Positions 58,117 through 64,000 of a stretch of DNA of 64,000 nt are shown here, piece by piece. Numbering within the stretch: position 1 is the first letter of the stretch; each line of letters starts with the position of its first letter. The notes under the pieces are model-generated. The model made no database searches. It worked only from the letters and a program-made list of their open reading frames with translations, and was not told the DNA's origin. The translations under genes and the position numbers were made by a program. This stretch comes from Chlamydoabsidia padenii (lineage: Eukaryota > Mucoromycota > Mucoromycetes > Mucorales > Cunninghamellaceae): contig JAIWND010000039.1 in assembly GCA_025330725.1 (NCBI GenBank), forward strand, positions 164,924-228,923. The letters are read 5' to 3'.

Positions 58117-58133
58117 CATTTCAAATCCCGGTC
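58117..58133 (-). promoter_or_regulatory. Recurrent motif upstream of eS8
   Basis: ATTTCAAATCCCGGTC on the plus strand (CCGGGATTTGAAAT on the gene strand) lies about 70 bases upstream of the eS8 start codon, the closest of the motif copies to a start. Confidence 0.5.
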
Positions 58134-58278
58134 AGTCCGGCACTAAAAAAAAAAAAAGTTTTGCATTGCCAAGGCCTGCATGGAGTTTTAAAAGACATGT
58201 TTTTTTTTTATTATTTCAAACCAACACAATATCTAGTTTATCTATACTATACCATGAGAGAGTCAAACCACCATTTTA

Positions 58279-59627
58279 TCATTCTTGATCACTAGTCGCC
58301 TGCTCCATTCCTATATCAATATCGCTGGTGCTGCTGTTATTGTCCTGTGGATCGTTATTCCCATTCAATCTTCTACTTGATCGAACAGGTCGTCTTGTCG
58401 GCATGACTGGTGGTGGCGTCGGTTCCTTATACGTTTCATCGTCCTGATCATCTGTTGAGTCTTCATTAAAACTATACCGTGTTGGTTTTCTTCGTTCCCT
58501 TGGTGGTAATCGTCGTGGTAATTCCTCCAGGGCCAGCTGTGCTGCTATTTTTCGTGCTTCTGATCGATCCTTCCGTGCCTGTTCACGTGCCTGTATTGCT
58601 TGTTTTTCCTCAAGATCAGGGATTAATGTGTGTTTGATCTTTTTCGCAAGGTGTTTTTCATTCTGACTTTTGCTGTGTTCCAGTATATCGTCGGCAAACT
58701 GTTGTAATTCATCCAAATCACGACATACTAAGAAGAAGAAAAGGTTAATATACACATCCCAATGATCGTCATGTTCCTACTTGCCTATTTCCCATTCACA
58801 CCCAGATTTCAGATTGATCCTTTCTCGCCACATATAGGGTGAGTCTATTAAGAAGGAATCATCAGTCTTTGTCTTGCCGTTTTGTTTTTGTTTTTACCTC
58901 CAAATTGCCAGTAGGCTCGTTTTTGACTGTCAGAGCCAATAGGTATTGGTGCCAAAGGATTGATATCTGATTTCTTGGTGTTGTTATATACTGTTTCCAC
59001 AATCGTTCGAATAGCAGTGCTGTCTTGTAATTGCCACTCCACCAGCGCGTGTAATAGTTTAAGCTATCATATAAAATATATTTATAAGAGTGAGTAGAGA
59101 GTGACATTATATTATTTTTTTACCTTTAGATCAGGTGTCAAAGCATCAAAACCGTCTTGACGAGAAAGTGGATTGTAGCCAAGATCAAAGTCGGATGCTT
59201 GTACTTTGGCGGAAATGTAACTTGACAAGTGACGTGAAGCAATATCTGGTCTACACATATAACAAAATGAATCAATGACAACCATTCCTCTCTTTTTTTT
59301 TTTTTTCTCCTTTACTTACGTTATAGGCTTCTTGCGATTCAATGCATTACTGAGGAAGGCATACATGATATTGCTTAATAGACCTTGTGAGTCATTGACC
59401 AGTGCATCTTCCAGCATCTATGAATATAAAAAAAAAAAGGTTAGTTGTAGCCCTTACGTGCTCTCCCTCTTTTTTTTTTTTTTTTTTTTGCTTACCTTGG
59501 GTGTAAAAAATGGTGTGGGGAAGATAGTGGCAAGATCAGGACGATCAAAGGTGACAGTAAAAGCATATATAAAAGCGATTTCCCAATAAGAGTATGCTGT
59601 CAAGATCAATGCCTCGTCCACATCCAT
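58279..59627 (-). CDS. DDT/WHIM-domain chromatin-remodelling accessory protein
   Basis: Likely nuclear partner of an ISWI-type remodeller. About six exons give ~380 aa. The N-terminal ~90 residues look like a DDT domain: SYWEIAFIYAFTVTFDRPDL, PFFTPKMLEDALVNDSQGLL and SNIMYAFLSNAL. A WHIM-like region follows: LKLLHALVEWQLQDS and then PIGSDSQKRAYWQFGDSPYM before WRER. The C-terminus is charged and coiled (EEKQAIQAREQARKDRSEAR), then basic-proline and acidic (NNSSTSDIDIGMEQATSDQE). It resembles the RSF1/CECR2/Itc1 group but is much shorter, so the exact complex is unknown. Confidence 0.68.
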
Positions 59628-59699
59628 GATAGTGATAAACAAGCAAAAGAAGAGAAGAAAAAAATGCCGGGGGTTAAAATGTAAAAACTTTATTGCCAA

Positions 59700-59723
59700 A
59701 AAAAAAAAAAAAAAAAAAAAAAA
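59700..59723 (+). repeat. Poly(A) tract
   Basis: A run of about 24 A residues lies 3' of the orphan gene and upstream of the DDT/WHIM gene. Confidence 0.8.
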
Positions 59724-59766
59724 TTAGACATTTATACAAGGTGATAGCTATTAATCAAATAACAGG

Positions 59767-61377
59767 TTATGATTTTCGACGCCTAGCAAGCCACCAACGT
59801 TTCAATCGCTTAGAAAAGCAAGGAGGATCATAACAAGGTGTACTAAAAGCAATAGGTAAAGAGCAAGTCGAGGTGATCCTGGATGTCCTGTGTTCCTTAT
59901 GAATCCGTTGCCTGTCAAATGCCAATAACCGCCCTGTCCATCCCTTCATGTCCTTGTCTTGATAAAACAATGCGGATGTGACCGGAGCAGCACACACCGA
60001 TCGTCGTTTGGTGGGTCGTTTGGTGATATCTGTCGTGGTGTTGTTCAGTAAATCCGACATGGACACATGATGTTGAGGTTGACGTCGAGGTGAATCCAAG
60101 GACGCGGCGCTAAAGTACATTTTATCTTGATGCAAGGTTCGAAAGACATGGTAAGGATAAAAGTCAAAGTTGGGCTGGACTGGGAAATCAGGGGTAATGC
60201 ATAAGGGTTTGACGATCACCAACATTCGGACATGTACCGGTCGATTCCATCCATGTTGAGTTTGTAATTGTCCATAGGTGAACATGTCTGTGATGGATAA
60301 TGTCTTTTTTTTCAATGTTTTGGTGGTATCGTCAGGTACCTTGGTTTCATCGACATCATCATCATACATCATGCATAAACTATCTTCAGAGAAAAGATCC
60401 TTGAGCTGAATAGGTACACCGGCCATGGCTTGTAATTGATTCCGTCCTTGTCGTAATGCCTGTTGGAAGGGAGCTAATTGTTGTTGAATAGCCAATTGGT
60501 GTTCTTGTTGTTTTTGTTGCATTTCCTTGGTTAAAAAGTCATAGGTTTCCGAGAATCCCATTGTCGGGGTTTTAATACCATGTTGCCCCTTTTCGTCGTC
60601 GTCGTCGTCGTAGCCAGGTTGAGCCAATGTTTGTAACCATTCCCATTCCACATTGGTAATTCGAGTATCGAGTCGAAGAGGCACACAAGGCAATCGGTGT
60701 TCATGATGTTTTTCCAAAAAGATTTGAAGACCTCGTTGATTGTTGGGAGGAGAGGACTGGCAGTAAAAAAGAGCAAGGTACAGTCCCCTTGGTAACCGGG
60801 ACGTTTGCGCATAATGCACCGATTGAGGTTGACGCCAAAGTGTGGTAGGTCGAGTGACATGCTGCGATGATAAGAATGATAAATGCTCTAATCCTTTGGA
60901 AGGATACCAATGAAGTCGTGAGGTGCGTGAGAGTGGTGGTTGGGTCAAGGTGAGTTGGTGAAAAGGATAGAGCATCAGTAGGAGTTTGAAATTAGGTCGC
61001 TGGAATTCCAATACATGTCGATAAAAGGACCCTTGTTGTGGATCACAACCAATATATTGCATGAGTTTGCCATGAGTATAAGCAAAGTGACTGATAAAGT
61101 TGCGTTGTTGTAAGGACAAGTGGTCAGTGGACGATGTGTTGGTCATTTGAGACCACTGGACGATAGCATGAAAATTGGGGCTGTTTAATGTCAATGAATG
61201 GTAAGCAAGTCGATCCCGAGTGAAGAGTGGTAATGTTGGAAGTTGTTGGCTGGGTGATAGGAGTACTTGTTGTTTATGATTAAATACAACAATGCCAAGG
61301 TAGACACTGTTAGGTTTTGGTTTAAAAGAAACCACATCGGAGATAGCAGAGTCCGGTGAGAGTTTTTTTATAGGCAT
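59767..61377 (-). CDS. Orphan 536-aa protein, single exon
   Basis: No known family recognised. One uninterrupted frame of 536 codons from MPIKKLSPDSAISDVVSFKP to WWLARRRKS, notable because nearly every long neighbour has several introns. The N-terminal VYLGIVVFNHKQQVLLSP looks like the first strand of a Nudix or similar alpha/beta fold, but no Nudix box is seen. Tryptophan- and histidine-containing blocks (FHAIVQWSQM, PRGLYLALFYCQSSPP, NVEWEWLQTL) suggest a folded protein. A middle Q-rich coiled stretch and an acidic loop (YDDDDDEKG) are insertions. The C-terminus is basic (FSKRLKRWWLARRRKS). Confidence 0.65.
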   Translation of the reverse strand: MPIKKLSPDSAISDVVSFKPKPNSVYLGIVVFNHKQQVLLSPSQQLPTLPLFTRDRLAYHSLTLNSPNFHAIVQWSQMTNTSSTDHLSLQQRNFISHFAYTHGKLMQYIGCDPQQGSFYRHVLEFQRPNFKLLLMLYPFHQLTLTQPPLSRTSRLHWYPSKGLEHLSFLSSQHVTRPTTLWRQPQSVHYAQTSRLPRGLYLALFYCQSSPPNNQRGLQIFLEKHHEHRLPCVPLRLDTRITNVEWEWLQTLAQPGYDDDDDEKGQHGIKTPTMGFSETYDFLTKEMQQKQQEHQLAIQQQLAPFQQALRQGRNQLQAMAGVPIQLKDLFSEDSLCMMYDDDVDETKVPDDTTKTLKKKTLSITDMFTYGQLQTQHGWNRPVHVRMLVIVKPLCITPDFPVQPNFDFYPYHVFRTLHQDKMYFSAASLDSPRRQPQHHVSMSDLLNNTTTDITKRPTKRRSVCAAPVTSALFYQDKDMKGWTGRLLAFDRQRIHKEHRTSRITSTCSLPIAFSTPCYDPPCFSKRLKRWWLARRRKS

Positions 61378-61670
61378 GAATTACAAAAAAAAAAAGAAGA
61401 GAGAAGACAAGACATCAGAATTATTAAAAAAAGTAAGAATTTATTCTGAAAGAGACGCCCCCCCTATTTCATGATATAAAACACGAAGGACAATTCTCCT
61501 TAAAGAATAGTGTCAATCATCCACATTTATATATTTATACAATTGTACTACAAAATACTATATAAAAGGGGGGGGTGGGTGGGTGTATGTGAAGGAGAGA
61601 AGGGATAAGGGGTAGAAGTTAAATAAACTATATACAAGGTAAAGTCAATTATACAAAGGTCTTGAAAGAA

Positions 61671-63935
61671 TCACCAATGTTCACCAGAAGATACCAGATG
61701 AGTAAAGCATTCGTCCCTCTTGATAACATTTTCAAAAGAGAGTACCTAATAAATAAAAAATAAAAAGGGGGGGGAAGAGGGAGATGAGTCACTTTGCATA
61801 TATAAAAACATGACATATACTTACTTGACCATCTGACAGGTGAATATCCAATCCATTAGTATGGAAGATCAAGGCATCCATAGACTTGGTTTTCCGGACA
61901 CTGACCAAATCCTGCCAAGCATAATCCACAAATACCTTTGCACCAGTCATTCGAGAGCTTCTAAATTGGAATCCATCTTCAAGGATCACAAGTCGACCAG
62001 GGATGCTGCCTTGATACATACATCCATAAGCTATTGATAAAAGAAAATGATCTTTAGACCTTCTTACTCCCTTCCTCTTTTTTTCTTTTTCTTTTTCATA
62101 GCAACTTACAGGGGCAATTCTTGTCCTTCAAAACAGGTATTGATTTCTTGTCACCACCATTCTTGTCCAACTTGTCGTCTATTAATTGTTTAAATTGACC
62201 CACCGCCGTAGATGCCATCATGGTTGCTAATGTCGTTGTTGTCGATATCGCTTTGCCATACTTTTTCTTACCTTCACCAGAATCGATGCTTTTGTTTTCG
62301 TCACTGTCGTTGCTACCATCACTTGTCAATGGCAATTCCGGTAAAGAGACCGACCGATCTCCTGTTAATGATTGGTGTGATCCATGCCGACGTGGAGGTA
62401 ATGACAAGGTATCTGATGTTGATTGATGATCTATTGATTCAAAAGATAACAAGGAAGTCGATGATGATGATGATGATTGGACTGGTGCTGTTACTGGGGA
62501 CGATATCACTGGTTTATGTTTTCCTTTGTATGGTTCGTGGCGGCTGAGACGGATGACTTCCATGGCATATTGAGCATCGTTAGGTACACCCCAAAGGACC
62601 CAATCAATGACGTTAAAGAGACGACGATATCGAGGATAAAAGGTTCGCATGTATTGCAAGACAAAGAATTCAATACCGAGCCAAAAGAATAATGATTTGG
62701 TGATATATCCATAGGGAATGTAAAAAAGACCAATAGCACCGGCCACCAATAAAACCAACAAGGCACGAGTTTTTGCAGGTCGTTTCCATGTAACAAGACT
62801 TTAATCAACAGGAAAAGTAGGTTTAGTATCAATGCTTTATTATACAACAACCCGACGATACTTACTTTTTCAGTCTTTCGAGTTTGTCCACGATATCCAG
62901 CACCTACAATAGAAAAAAAAGGAGATGATGAATTAGAAGCTTTTTTTTTTTTTTTTTATTACCAAAAGTTGCGCTGTCGGACCATAATTAGTAGTAATAT
63001 CGGTACGCCACTCGTTTACAGATTTCGATTCAGGAGCAAGTTTACCCGAAGCTTCACACCCCGTATAAGACAAGGTGAACAAATCACTAGCCCGACCTAA
63101 TCGTTTACGCCAATTCTTTTGCTGCTTGGCCTTGTTATCATCCGGTTCATCCTCACTTGGTTCATCATCACCTTGAATATCCATGGCTTCTATCCCAAGT
63201 GCTGCAAACGATTCCAGTCGTACTGTGATCACAAACAAAGCCAAACCAAGACAGCCACACACGGCAAGTAAATCCATCCACCATAAAAATAAATAAGCCT
63301 AGAGTTAAAACTAAAAAGTGAGTGGGGATTTAAAGTTAGTTGTGCAACTTACGCTAAAAAGACCACCCGTCAGTGGAACGTTTTGCCATTCATAAATTCC
63401 CACCATGTTTTGCATTGGTGCCATCAATGGCATCCCCAGTCGATACAGTCGATCACAACCACTTTTCATAATGTCGTAAGAGAAGGGTTCCAATTGGTCA
63501 TCAATACGATCACTTGCTGCTGACTGAATAATATAATCAATCCACTATAGTAGTAATAAGACTATTAGTTTAGTGTTATCTTTGCCCTTTTGTTCTTACC
63601 GCTTTCAAGTATTCCACCCAGTTTGTGGATTTTGTCCCATTAGCCAAAGTGGTTTCATAATCACCTAGAGCTGGCATTGGCAAATACCTTGGACTTTTTC
63701 GTTTGACCACACGGACATGTTTTTGTAAATGAGAATAATACACGTCCAATGGAGAAGAATGATGGGTTGGTGGTGGGTTGTTGTTGAGTAGAGAAGAAGT
63801 TGATGCTGAAGTTGCACCTTGAGCCGTGAATGTAACACCACGATCACGACTAGGAAGAGGAGGTGGTAAAGAAGACGTTGGAGTGGTCATATTATCATTA
63901 TCAAGGGTACTAGTGGAATGGGTCGAAGTGGGCAT
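61671..63935 (-). CDS. GRAM-domain membrane protein (GRAMD4-like)
   Basis: About seven exons give ~610 aa, starting MPTSTHSTSTLDNDNMTTPT at 63935. The middle has two or three hydrophobic helices: WWMDLLAVCGCLGLALFVIT, and then RALLVLLVAGAIGLFYIPYG with SLFFWLGIEFFVLQYMR. Before the C-terminus is a serine-rich disordered stretch. The GRAM domain reads YQGSIPGRLVILEDGFQFRS, DYAWQDLVSVRKTKSMDALI and TNGLDIHLSDG, and the gene ends HLVSSGEHW. Order and spacing match GRAMD4-type proteins, which bind lipids at ER contact sites or act at mitochondria. Cellular role here is not established. Confidence 0.75.
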
Positions 63936-64000
63936 CAATATATATAAAAAGTGAGAATGGGGAAAGGGGAAGAAAGACGGGAGAATAATGACGGGGGTGG

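Overview
The window is nuclear DNA from a filamentous fungus, most like an early-diverging one of the Mucoromycota (Mucorales) type; this placement is my inference. It is AT-rich, gene-dense and intron-dense. Introns are mostly 50-70 nt with GTAAGT-like donors and CTAAC-like branch sites. It has long A/T homopolymers, tightly packed housekeeping genes on both strands, and no bacterial operon signals. I saw no rRNA, confident tRNA, CRISPR array or complete transposon.

Layout. 0.5-9.4 kb: medium-chain acyl-CoA dehydrogenase, a class I methyltransferase, mitochondrial TAM41, ribosomal protein uS14/S29, a J-domain co-chaperone, cytidine deaminase and a broken F-box/LRR gene. 9.4-15 kb: an accessory stretch with degenerate tandem repeats, a 60-base poly(A) tract and four tandem ~1 kb units, each carrying a small secreted cysteine protein gene (the fourth broken). 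15.3-21.8 kb: a BCS1-like AAA ATPase, PP2A B56 regulatory subunit, a tiny gene and mitochondrial porin. 22.5-24.3 kb: a second, diverged pair from the same secreted family (one broken) plus a possible secreted micropeptide. 24.6-43 kb: COQ4, ATP synthase subunit f, an RTC4-domain protein, a membrane-anchored protein joining a glycosyltransferase-like region to an alginate-lyase domain, an AVT-type amino-acid transporter, an mL57-like RNase III protein, a Q-rich acidic protein, the V-ATPase proteolipid, ERF4, ubiquitin-L40 and Ran. 43-64 kb: a putative LIR-bearing protein, ESF1, eL34, a VAMP7-like R-SNARE, a tandem CCCH protein, a Tra2-like SR protein, a small orphan, uL5/L11, eS8, a DDT/WHIM protein, a 536-aa intronless orphan and a GRAMD4-like protein.

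Common themes are mitochondria (ACADM, TAM41, COQ4, ATP17, VDAC, BCS1-like, mL57) and ribosome production (S29, L40, L34, L11, S8, ESF1). These are ordinary fungal neighbours and not a functional cluster.

The strongest signals are: (1) the tandem secreted-protein array, in which two copies have near-identical flanks while their coding sequences differ almost only at amino-acid-changing positions; (2) a four-cysteine spacing linking that array to the pair at 22-24 kb; (3) a recurring CGGGATTTGAAA-type motif between genes, mostly near start codons; (4) the glycosyltransferase-like/alginate-lyase fusion. All spans, splice sites and counts were read by eye. Spans run from start to stop codon and include introns.
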